Assembly: GCA_036401055.1 (NCBI GenBank)
Contig: DASWWC010000031.1
Span: 1-64,000, forward strand
Source of the DNA: Pelomonas sp036401055
GTDB taxonomy: Bacteria; Pseudomonadota; Gammaproteobacteria; Burkholderiales; Burkholderiaceae_C
Direction of reading: 5' to 3'
Length of the DNA stretch: 64,000 bases
Part shown: piece by piece, positions 43,829 through 51,609 of the stretch
Numbering within the stretch: position 1 is the first letter of the stretch
Layout of the letters: each line of letters opens with the position of its first letter
Notes under the pieces: model-generated
What the model saw: the letters and a program-made list of their open reading frames with translations, nothing else
Databases searched by the model: none
Told to the model about the DNA's origin: nothing
Program-made: the position numbers and the translations under genes

Positions 43829-44763
43829 TTGCCCCAGCGCAGGACCAGGGGATCGAGTCGTTTGGCGGCGTCGAGCAGGCCGGCGCGCACCTCTGGGCTC
43901 ATCTCGGGGAAGGGGTGGCGCGGTGCGTCACTCTTGATGACGCCGCCTTCCTTCATCAGCGCCTTGGCGGTCAGGATGCCGCCCTGGCGGTTCTCGTAGT
44001 TGATCAGCGGCAACCAGCGGCCGTACTCCACCACGGCGGTCTCGCGGTCGCCAGCGTGGAAGGCGTCGAAGATCTTGCGGATGCCGTCGGGGAAGGCGCC
44101 GCCGGTCATCGCGCCGGTGGCACCGGCGTCCAGGTCGGCCAGCAGCGTGATGGCTTCCTCGCCGTCCCACGGGCCCTCGATGGCGGCGCCGCCAACGCGG
44201 ATCAGCTCGCGCATCTTGCTGGCGGCCTGCGGCATCTCCAGCTTGAAGTACTTCACGTTGACGATGTTCGTCGCCATGCGTGCCAGCAGCGGCACCGACA
44301 GCGGCGTGCCGGCCACCGGGGCGTCCTGGATCATGATGGGGATGTTGATGCCGTCGGACAGGCGCTGGTAGAAGCTTTCGATCTGGCCTTCGGACACGCG
44401 GAAGGTGGCGCCGTGGTACGGCGGCATGACCATGACCATGGCAGCGCCGAGCTGCTGCGCCAGCTGGCTGCGCTCGATGCAGATCTGCGTCGAGTAGTGC
44501 GTCGTCGTGACGATGACCGGTACGCGGCCGGCGACGTGTTCAAGGATGGCGCGGGTCAGCGTCTCGCGCTCGGCGTCCGACAGCACGAACTGCTCGGAGA
44601 AGTTCGCCAGGATGCACAGGCCGTTGGAGCCGGCGTCGATCATGAAGTCGACGCAGCGCAGCTGGCCGGGCAAGTCCAGCGTGCCGTCAGCGTTGAAGAT
44701 GGTCGGAACAACGGGGAAGACGCCGCGGTACGGTCGTCCAGGGCGGATGGCGGAGGCGCTCAT
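43825..44763 (-). CDS. 2-keto-3-deoxy-L-arabinonate dehydratase (DHDPS family)
   Basis: A 312-residue class I lyase-fold enzyme that should dehydrate and deaminate-free rearrange L-2-keto-3-deoxyarabonate to alpha-ketoglutarate semialdehyde. Lys171 in IVNVKYFKLE fits the Schiff-base lysine. The DHDPS GTTGE loop is replaced by LANFSEQFVLSDAE, the form of the Azospirillum enzyme. It is the first gene of the long minus-strand operon, directly downstream of the divergent operator region. A 4-hydroxy-tetrahydrodipicolinate synthase role is unlikely given the loop change and context. Confidence 0.88.
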   Translation of the reverse strand: MSASAIRPGRPYRGVFPVVPTIFNADGTLDLPGQLRCVDFMIDAGSNGLCILANFSEQFVLSDAERETLTRAILEHVAGRVPVIVTTTHYSTQICIERSQLAQQLGAAMVMVMPPYHGATFRVSEGQIESFYQRLSDGINIPIMIQDAPVAGTPLSVPLLARMATNIVNVKYFKLEMPQAASKMRELIRVGGAAIEGPWDGEEAITLLADLDAGATGAMTGGAFPDGIRKIFDAFHAGDRETAVVEYGRWLPLINYENRQGGILTAKALMKEGGVIKSDAPRHPFPEMSPEVRAGLLDAAKRLDPLVLRWGK

Positions 44764-44849
44764 GGTGCGGTCCCTTGTCTCTGGGGAAGTTGGATCAAGC
44801 GCCGACGTGCCGGCGCACGGCCAGCTGTAGGCGCCGGCATGTCGCCATT

Positions 44850-44925
44850 AAAGTATGACTATTTATGCAAGTTGATTGGGGTTAACCCGCAAATTGCCAA
44901 CTTTGCAAACAAAAAAGTATGACTA
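44850..44925. promoter_or_regulatory. Divergent operator region with two AGT-CAT-ACT sites
   Basis: Two identical 12-mers, AAAGTATGACTA, lie at 44850-44861 and 44914-44925. Their cores AGTATGACT are dyads of the GT-N3-AC kind bound by FadR-family GntR proteins. Between them is an inverted repeat, TGCAAGTTG at 44866-44874 and CAACTTTGCA at 44898-44907. The left site abuts a minus-strand TTTAAT -10 box (44852-44847). The right site overlaps a plus-strand candidate TTGCCA-N18-TATGAC (44894-44923). The surrounding DNA is conspicuously AT-rich. It should control both the 44763-to-32584 operon and the 44984-to-55016 operon. Confidence 0.65.
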
Positions 44926-44983
44926 ATAATCCCGGCATCGCCCGGCCGTAGAAGTCGGGAGGCAGCATCCAGGAGACAGTTGC

Positions 44984-45751
44984 ATGAGTGCCTACGCGCG
45001 CTATCCCAGCCTGCAGGACCGGGGCGTCCTGATCACCGGCGGGGCCACCGGCATCGGCGAGACGCTGGTCGAGGCCTTCGCTGAACAGGGCGCCCGGGTG
45101 GCCTTCATCGACCTGGCTGCCGCCGAAGGCGAGGCGCTGGCCGCCCGCCTGGCGGGCACGTCGCGCCACGCGCCGCAGTTCATGGCGGCTGACCTGAGCA
45201 ACGTGGAAGCGATGCGCGCAGCGATAGCCACGCTGCGCGAGCGCGCCGGCCCGTTCACGGCGCTGTTGAACAATGCTGCCAACGACAAGCGCCACGCCGT
45301 CGAGGACACGACGCCCGAGTTCTGGGACGCGAGCGTGGCCGTCAACATCAAGCATCAGTTCTTCGCGGCCCAGGCCGTGCTGCCCGACATGAAGGCGACG
45401 GGTGGTGGCAGCATCGTCAACTTCGGCTCCATCAGCTGGATGCTCAAGCAGGGCGGCATGCCGGCCTACACGGCCAGCAAGGCGGCCGTGCAGGGCCTGA
45501 CGCGCTGCCTGGCGCGTGACTTCGGAGTCCACCGGATACGCGTCAACACGCTGGTGCCGGGCTGGGTCATGACCGAGAAGCAGCTCAAGCTCTGGGTCAC
45601 CGAAGAGACCAAGCAGGAGATCGCCAAGGGCCAGTGCATCAATGAGCCGCTGATGCCGCAGCACATCGCGGCGATGGCGCTGTTCCTGGCCGCCGATGAT
45701 TCGGCGATGTGCACCGCGCAAGATTTTGTCGTTGATGGAGGCTGGGCCTGA
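44984..45751 (+). CDS. SDR family sugar dehydrogenase, probable L-arabinose 1-dehydrogenase
   Basis: A 255-residue NAD(P)-dependent short-chain dehydrogenase. It has the TGGATGIGE cofactor motif, NNAANDKRH, and the Ser-Tyr-Lys triad in SISWMLKQGGMPAYTASKAA. It ends in DFVVDGGWA. The sequence resembles the D-xylose/L-arabinose/galactose 1-dehydrogenases of oxidative pentose pathways. In this locus it most likely makes L-arabino-gamma-lactone, filling the only otherwise missing step. It is the first gene of the plus-strand operon and overlaps the mutarotase by one base. Exact sugar specificity is inferred. Confidence 0.88.
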   Translation: MSAYARYPSLQDRGVLITGGATGIGETLVEAFAEQGARVAFIDLAAAEGEALAARLAGTSRHAPQFMAADLSNVEAMRAAIATLRERAGPFTALLNNAANDKRHAVEDTTPEFWDASVAVNIKHQFFAAQAVLPDMKATGGGSIVNFGSISWMLKQGGMPAYTASKAAVQGLTRCLARDFGVHRIRVNTLVPGWVMTEKQLKLWVTEETKQEIAKGQCINEPLMPQHIAAMALFLAADDSAMCTAQDFVVDGGWA

Positions 45752-46821
45752 TGGAATGCCGCGACTACGGCCAGCTGCCCGACGGGCGGGTGGTGCATGA
45801 ATACACCCTCTCCAACGGCCTGGGCCTGAGGCTCACCGCCATCACGCTGGGCGGCATCGTCACCGGCCTGTGGGTGCCTGATGCCAAGGGGAACAGCGGC
45901 AATGTCGTGCTGGGCTTCGACAACCTGGACGACTACGTCCACCGCAACCCCTCGTTCGGCATCATCGTGGGTCGCTACGGCAACCGCATCGCGGGCGCTA
46001 GCTTCGCGCTGGATGGCGAGACCTACACTCTCGCCCGCAACGACGGTCCCAACTGCCTGCACGGCGGCACCGAGGGCTTCGGCCACCGACTGTGGGCGGC
46101 CGAACCCGACACGCCCCGGCCCGGCGAGGCCCAGGCGCTGCGATTCAGCCTGACCAGCCCGCATGGCGACCAGGGCTTCCCCGGCGAGCTGATCGTCCGT
46201 GTGCGCTATTCGATCAGCGCCACCGAGAACGCCTGGCGCATCGACTACGAGGCCACCACCGACCGCGCCACCGTCGTCAACCTCACGCACCACGATTACT
46301 TCAACCTCGCCGGCGACGGCAGCGTGCTGGACCACCACCTCACCCTGCTGGCCTCGCGCTACAGCGAGGTGGATGCACACCTGATCCCGTTGCGGCACGC
46401 CGCTGTCGATGGCACGCCTTTCGACTTCCGCCGGCCCACGCCCATCGCGGCCCGCATCCGCCAGGCCCATCCGCAGCTGCTGCTGGCCAAGGGCTACGAC
46501 CACAACTGGCTGCTGGACGGGGAGTTGAATGCCGACGGCCTGCGTCCCGCCGCGACGCTGGAGGACCCGCACTCCGGCCGCCGCATGGACGTGCTGACCA
46601 GTGAACCGGCCATCCAGTTCTATTCCGGCAACTTCCTGGACGGCAGCCTGGCGGCCAGCAAGGAACCGGGAGGCCGCATCTACCGCCAGGGCGACGGCCT
46701 GTGCCTGGAGACTCAGCACAACCCCGACTCGCCGCACCACGAAGCCAGCGCCGACTGGCCCAGCACGGTGCTGAGGCCGGGCGAGGTGTTCCGCAGCACG
46801 ACAATCCACCGCTTCTACTGA
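45751..46821 (+). CDS. Aldose 1-epimerase (mutarotase)
   Basis: A 356-residue galactose-mutarotase-type enzyme that equilibrates alpha and beta anomers of the released sugar, feeding the dehydrogenase. The catalytic His lies in VNLTHHDYFNLAG and the Glu in LCLETQHNPDSPH. YGNRIAGASFALDG and NDGPNCLHGG are family blocks. There is no signal peptide. Its ATG overlaps the stop of the dehydrogenase gene (TGATGG), so the two are coupled. Confidence 0.92.
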   Translation: MECRDYGQLPDGRVVHEYTLSNGLGLRLTAITLGGIVTGLWVPDAKGNSGNVVLGFDNLDDYVHRNPSFGIIVGRYGNRIAGASFALDGETYTLARNDGPNCLHGGTEGFGHRLWAAEPDTPRPGEAQALRFSLTSPHGDQGFPGELIVRVRYSISATENAWRIDYEATTDRATVVNLTHHDYFNLAGDGSVLDHHLTLLASRYSEVDAHLIPLRHAAVDGTPFDFRRPTPIAARIRQAHPQLLLAKGYDHNWLLDGELNADGLRPAATLEDPHSGRRMDVLTSEPAIQFYSGNFLDGSLAASKEPGGRIYRQGDGLCLETQHNPDSPHHEASADWPSTVLRPGEVFRSTTIHRFY

Positions 46822-46839
46822 ACCGCCGAAGCCGTCGCC

Positions 46840-47325
46840 ATGGACCTGCCCGCCCACCAACTGACGATGACGGTGTTGATGACGCCGGACACCGCCAACT
46901 TCTCCGGCAACGTCCATGGCGGCAACATCCTCAAGCTGCTGGATCAGGTGGCCTACGCCTGCGCCAGCCGCTATGCCGGCCGCTACGTCGTCACGCTGTC
47001 GGTGGACCGCGTCATCTTCCGCCAGCCCATCCACGTGGGCGAGCTGGTGACCTTCCTAGCCAGCGTCAACCACACCGGCACCTCGTCGATGGAAGTCGGC
47101 ATCAAGGTCGTGGCCGAGAACATCCGCACGCAGGAGTCGCGGCACGTCAACAGCTGCTACTTCACGATGGTGGCGGTGGGCGACGACAACAAGCCCGTCC
47201 CCGTGCCGCCGTTGCGTCCCTTCACGCCCGAAGAGCGTCAACGCCATGCCAGCGCCATCCGGCGCAAGCAGGCCCGCGCCGCCCTGGAGTCCAGCGCCCA
47301 AGCCAGCCCCGATGAGCAAAGCTGA
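46840..47325 (+). CDS. Hotdog-fold acyl-CoA thioesterase
   Basis: A 161-residue YciA-like acyl-CoA hydrolase. The family motif TANFSGNVHGGNILKLLDQVAY contains the catalytic Asp. DRVIFRQPIHVGELVTF and NTxGTSSMEVGI-like text follows. It is out of place metabolically: it lies 18 bases after the mutarotase, and its 3' end overlaps the lactonase gene by 14 bases. It is therefore expressed with the arabinose genes. No CoA step is known in this pathway. Confidence 0.9.
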   Translation: MDLPAHQLTMTVLMTPDTANFSGNVHGGNILKLLDQVAYACASRYAGRYVVTLSVDRVIFRQPIHVGELVTFLASVNHTGTSSMEVGIKVVAENIRTQESRHVNSCYFTMVAVGDDNKPVPVPPLRPFTPEERQRHASAIRRKQARAALESSAQASPDEQS

Positions 47326-48232
47326 ACACCCCTTCTCCCTCGTTCTCGCCCAGGCCAACAGCCTCGGCGAAGGCCTGCAATGGCATGCACCGTCGGGCCG
47401 CTGGTGGTGGACCGACATCGTCAACTCCTGCATCCACGCCTGGACGCCCGGCGCGAGTGCCACGCTGCAGGTGCGCCTGCCCGAGCGCGTCGGTTGCTTC
47501 GTGCACACGCGCTCCGGCCGGCTGCTGCTGGCCATGGCCAAGCGCCTGGCCTGGTTGACGCTGCCCGACCTGCGGGCCACCGGCGTCATCGATGCGCAGC
47601 CGCAAGAGATCACGCTGATCGAAGCCCACCTGCCCAGCACCCGTTCCAACGACGGCCGCTGCGACCGCAGCGGTGCGCTGGTCTTCGGCACGCTGGACGA
47701 GGCCGAGCCGCGCCAGACCATCGGCGGCTTCTACCAGTACTCGGCGGCGCGCGGCCTGCGCCGCCTGCCGCTGGACGGCGTGGCCATCGCCAACAGCATC
47801 TGCTTCAGCCCCAACGGCCGGCGCATGTACTACTGCGACTCGCCCACGCGCCGCATCATGGTGTGCGACTACGACTCGGCCAGCGCCCGCGTCAGCGAGC
47901 CGCGGCTGTTCGTGAAGAAGGACGTCGAGGCCGCCGAGCCGGACGGCTCCACCATCGACGCCCAGGGCTGCCTGTGGAACGCCGAATGGGGCAACGGCGC
48001 CGTGACGCGCTACGGCGCCGACGGCCGGCTGCTGGCCCGCTACAGCGTGCCGGTGCGCGACATCACCTGCCCCGCCTTCGGCGGCGCCAACGGCGACCAG
48101 CTCACCGTGACGACGGCCCGCGTGGGCCTCAGCAGCGCCGAGCTGATGGCCATGCCACAGTCCGGCAGCCTGTTCGGCATGACCGTAGCCGCCGGCCTCT
48201 ACCTGGCCGAATCGCTGTTCAACGACGATTGA
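47312..48232 (+). CDS. SMP-30/gluconolactonase family protein, probable L-arabinolactonase
   Basis: A 306-residue six-bladed propeller lactonase expected to open L-arabino-gamma-lactone to L-arabinonate. The metal-site Glu is in NSLGEGLQWH, the Asn in IANSICFSPNGRRMYYCDSP, and the substrate-side block EPDGSTIDAQGCLWNAEWG follows. The start ATG at 47312 lies inside the thioesterase 3' end. It has no signal peptide. Together with the SDR, dehydratases and semialdehyde dehydrogenase it completes the oxidative pathway. Confidence 0.9.
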   Translation: MSKAEHPFSLVLAQANSLGEGLQWHAPSGRWWWTDIVNSCIHAWTPGASATLQVRLPERVGCFVHTRSGRLLLAMAKRLAWLTLPDLRATGVIDAQPQEITLIEAHLPSTRSNDGRCDRSGALVFGTLDEAEPRQTIGGFYQYSAARGLRRLPLDGVAIANSICFSPNGRRMYYCDSPTRRIMVCDYDSASARVSEPRLFVKKDVEAAEPDGSTIDAQGCLWNAEWGNGAVTRYGADGRLLARYSVPVRDITCPAFGGANGDQLTVTTARVGLSSAELMAMPQSGSLFGMTVAAGLYLAESLFNDD

Positions 48233-48239
48233 ATTGCCT

Positions 48240-48270
48240 GTCGTCCCCGGCCCTGCGCGCCCGGGACGAC
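48240..48270 (+). repeat. Intercistronic hairpin
   Basis: GTCGTCCC at 48240-48247 pairs perfectly with GGGACGAC at 48263-48270 around a GC-rich 15-base loop. There is no T-run. It lies in the 76-base gap between the lactonase and the large glycosidase-like gene, where it may reduce downstream expression or protect the upstream message. Confidence 0.4.
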
Positions 48271-48308
48271 TCGCCGTGTTCCGGCCCCGCGCCGGGCGAG
48301 GGCAAGGA

Positions 48309-51300
48309 ATGAGACGCTGGTTTCTCGAAGGTGTGGCTGAGGTTGTGGTCTTGGCCGTGCTGGCGCTGCCGTGGCCGGTCGCCGCGCAGGCCATCTCCGG
48401 CCCGCAGCAGACGCGCATCAATCTGCAGGGCCAGACGGCCCAGCCACTGCGCTACACGCCGGAGGGCGAAGACTTCGTCATCCACAACGGCGCCGAGTTC
48501 TTCAACCGTCCGCTGTACGGCGGTCGCACGGGCTTTCGGGTCGACGGTGGCGACAAGCCGGAGTTCCTCCTCTACCTGCCCGGTCGTGGTGGCAACCTGC
48601 GGCTGGCACTGCGAACGCCCGCCGGCAGTCGCTGGCTGCACGAGGTCGAGTCCGTCACGACGCGCTACCGCCCGGGCGAGTTGCACTACGACATCCGCGA
48701 CCCGCTGCTCGGTGAAGGCCGCCTGGCCGTCGTCGCGCTCGCCACGACGACGACCGAAGGCCTGGTGATCCGCGCCGAGGGGCGCGGCCTGCCCGAAGGC
48801 GCCGAGCTGGTGTGGGCCTACGGCGGCGTCACCGGACAGCGCGGCCGGCGCGATGGCGACATCGGCACCGAGTCCGTGCCCATCAGCCAGTATTTCCAGT
48901 TCCAGTCGCAGTTCGCCGCCGGCAACCGGCTGGCGCTGGGCGCGGACGGCTTCGTGCTGGCCGCCCCGGCGGCGCTGATCGCCGGGGTGGTGCCCGTCGG
49001 CGCGACACAGCACCTGGCCGCCGCCAACGACTGGGGCGACCTGCCCGCCCTGCTGGCTCCATCCGGCGCAACGCCCGACGCGGCCATCGTCGTGGGACGC
49101 GTGCCGCTGCAGGAACGACGGCCCGCCTGGCTGGCGCTGCAGCGCCTCGCCGACGCCGCCCGCTCGCTGGCCAGCGCCGCCGCGCAGACCTACGCCGCCG
49201 TCGGCGCGCCGCGCCCGGCCACGCGCGGCACACCGCTCGCCCCGCGCTTCACGCCCGCCGAACTGCCCGCGCTGTTCGCCAGGGAGCAGGCCCACTTCAA
49301 GGCCTTGCGCCGGCAGATCCGCATCACCACGCCCGACCCCTACCTGAACGCCGCCGTCGGCGCGATCAACGTCGTGGGCGATGCGCTGTGGGACGACGAC
49401 GCCAAGGCCATCCTGCACGGTGCCGTCGCCTGGCGCGTGCCGCTGCTGGGCTGGCGCGGCGCCTATGCGCTCGATGCCCTCGGCTGGCACGATCGCGCGA
49501 AGCAGAACATCGAGACCTGGATCGCGCGACAGAACACCTCGCCCATTCCCGCGCAGCTGCCGCCGCCCGACACCGACACCAACCTCGCACGCAGCAGGAC
49601 GGCACTGCACTCCAACGGCAACCTGACCGCCTCGCACTACGACATGAACATGGTGTTCTTCGACGCCCTGTTCCGCCACCTGCTGTGGACAGGCGACCTG
49701 GAGCTGGCCCGCCGTGCCTGGCCCGCCATCCAGCGCCACCTCGCCTGGGAGCAGCGCCTGTTCCGCCGCGACTTCGACGGCCTGCCGCTGTACGAGGGCT
49801 ATGCCAACTTCTGGGCCAGCGACGACATCTTCTACGGCGGCGGCGGCGTCACGCATGCGTCGGCCTACAACGTCTATGCCTTCCGCAGCGCGGCGAGGTT
49901 GGCCAAGTTGCTGGGCGAGGACGGCAGCGCCTACCAACGCGAGGCCGATCTCATTGCGCAAGGCATGCGCAAGCACTTGTGGATGCCCGAACGCGGTGCC
50001 TTTGGCGAGTCCCGCGACAGCCTGGGCCTGCAGCGCCTGCACCCGAGCTACGGGCTGTGGAGCTTCTACACGGCCATCGACTCCGAGGTGCCCACGCCGC
50101 AAGAGGCGATGCAGATGACACGGGACGTATTCCGCTCCTTCAAACAGATTCCCGTGCACGGCCCCGGCGCGCCGAGGGACCTGGCCTATCACGTGCTGCC
50201 CAGCACGGACTGGATGCCCTACGCCTGGTCGGTGAACAACGTCGTCATGGGCGAGAACCTGCACACGGCCTTGGCCATGTGGCAGTCCAGCTACTTCGAG
50301 TCTGCGTTCATCCTTGCCAAGAGCGCCTTGATGGCCAGCATGAACATGGGCATCACGCCGGGCAATGTGGGTTCCATGAACTACCTGGACCACTACCGCC
50401 GCGAGTCGCAGCGAGACTTCGCCGATGGGACCGGTGTGGCCGCGCGCGCATTGATCGAGGGCTTGTTTGGCGTGAAGCCCGACGCGCTGGCAGGCGTGAT
50501 GACCGTGCAGCCCGGGCTTCCCTCCGCATGGAACGCTGCCGAGCTGCAGCATCCCGGCGTGGGCCTTGCCTTCAAGCGCGACGGCATGCGGGAGCGATGG
50601 CAGATCACGCAACCGGCGTCGCGCTTCAAGCAACTGCGAATCAGGCTCCAGGCTTGGGGCCGCGAAATCGAGTCAGTGATGTGGAACGGCCGGCCCGTCG
50701 CGTGGAAGCCGGACCCGGAGGCGCGTGTCGTGCTTGTCGAGCGTCCGTGGGGACCACGGGCCGATGTCGTCGTGAAGTGGCGCAAGGCCGCGTGGCCGAT
50801 CATCCCGCCGCTTCACGTCTACCCGGCGCGACCCGAGGTTCCGGATTGGACGACGCCGGTGAAGGATGCCGCCTTCGACCCCATCGTCCTCGACACCCAC
50901 TTCAACGACCGCCTCACCGACCTCTTCAAGCCCGGCAAGTACCTGACGCCGCGCCCGAGCGGTGTATCGCTGACGCTGCCGTCGCAAGGCGCCGGCGCCT
51001 GGGCGGGGCATGTGAACGAGCTGCCCACTATCGACGACAGCGGCCTGCGCCGCGTGGCGGCCGAGAACAACGGCCAATTCAAGCTGCCCAACGGCCTGCC
51101 CTTCGCCACGCCGGGTGCACCCGAGGCTCGCAACATCGCCTTCACGTCGCGCTGGGACAACTACCCGAAGGAGATCAGCATCCCGCTGACCGGCAAGGCC
51201 CGCCGCGCCTACCTGCTGATGGCCGGCACCACCAACTTCATGCAAAGCCGCATCGACAACGGCGAGGTCCTCGTCGAGTACGCCGACGGCAGCAGCGCCC

Positions 51301-51599
51301 GGCTGGCCCTGCACAATCCCACCACCTGGTGGCCTATCGAGCAGGACTACTTCATCGATGACTACCAGTTCCAGCGCCCCGGCCCCACGCCGCCGCGCGT
51401 GGACCTGAAGACTGGCCTGGTGCGCCTGCAGCCCACCGGCCGTGCGGTGCCTGGCGGCGCCGCCACCGTGGTCGACCTGCCGCTCGACCCGGCCAAGCCC
51501 CTCGCGCGCCTGACGCTGCGCACCCTGAGCAATGACGTGGTGATCGGTCTGATGAGCCTGACGCTCGACCGTGGCCAACCCGAACGTTCCCGCAACTGA
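48309..51599 (+). CDS. Large secreted DUF4450 / GH142-like protein
   Basis: A 1096-residue exported protein. The start at 48309, after GGCAAGGA, gives a signal peptide ending near WPVAAQAIS. The central region, about residues 330-730, has the look of an (alpha/alpha)6 barrel: WRVPLLGWRGAYALDALGWHD, SHYDMNMVFFDALFRHLLWTGD and YANFWASDDIFYGGGGVTHASAYN. N- and C-terminal parts are beta-rich. The sequence reminds me of DUF4450 proteins, a group that includes the GH142 beta-L-arabinofuranosidase half of Bacteroides BT1020, which acts on rhamnogalacturonan II. That link is from memory and the catalytic acids were not identified. It lies in the arabinose operon. Confidence 0.65.
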   Translation: MRRWFLEGVAEVVVLAVLALPWPVAAQAISGPQQTRINLQGQTAQPLRYTPEGEDFVIHNGAEFFNRPLYGGRTGFRVDGGDKPEFLLYLPGRGGNLRLALRTPAGSRWLHEVESVTTRYRPGELHYDIRDPLLGEGRLAVVALATTTTEGLVIRAEGRGLPEGAELVWAYGGVTGQRGRRDGDIGTESVPISQYFQFQSQFAAGNRLALGADGFVLAAPAALIAGVVPVGATQHLAAANDWGDLPALLAPSGATPDAAIVVGRVPLQERRPAWLALQRLADAARSLASAAAQTYAAVGAPRPATRGTPLAPRFTPAELPALFAREQAHFKALRRQIRITTPDPYLNAAVGAINVVGDALWDDDAKAILHGAVAWRVPLLGWRGAYALDALGWHDRAKQNIETWIARQNTSPIPAQLPPPDTDTNLARSRTALHSNGNLTASHYDMNMVFFDALFRHLLWTGDLELARRAWPAIQRHLAWEQRLFRRDFDGLPLYEGYANFWASDDIFYGGGGVTHASAYNVYAFRSAARLAKLLGEDGSAYQREADLIAQGMRKHLWMPERGAFGESRDSLGLQRLHPSYGLWSFYTAIDSEVPTPQEAMQMTRDVFRSFKQIPVHGPGAPRDLAYHVLPSTDWMPYAWSVNNVVMGENLHTALAMWQSSYFESAFILAKSALMASMNMGITPGNVGSMNYLDHYRRESQRDFADGTGVAARALIEGLFGVKPDALAGVMTVQPGLPSAWNAAELQHPGVGLAFKRDGMRERWQITQPASRFKQLRIRLQAWGREIESVMWNGRPVAWKPDPEARVVLVERPWGPRADVVVKWRKAAWPIIPPLHVYPARPEVPDWTTPVKDAAFDPIVLDTHFNDRLTDLFKPGKYLTPRPSGVSLTLPSQGAGAWAGHVNELPTIDDSGLRRVAAENNGQFKLPNGLPFATPGAPEARNIAFTSRWDNYPKEISIPLTGKARRAYLLMAGTTNFMQSRIDNGEVLVEYADGSSARLALHNPTTWWPIEQDYFIDDYQFQRPGPTPPRVDLKTGLVRLQPTGRAVPGGAATVVDLPLDPAKPLARLTLRTLSNDVVIGLMSLTLDRGQPERSRN

Positions 51600-51609
51600 G
51601 GTCGCCGTT

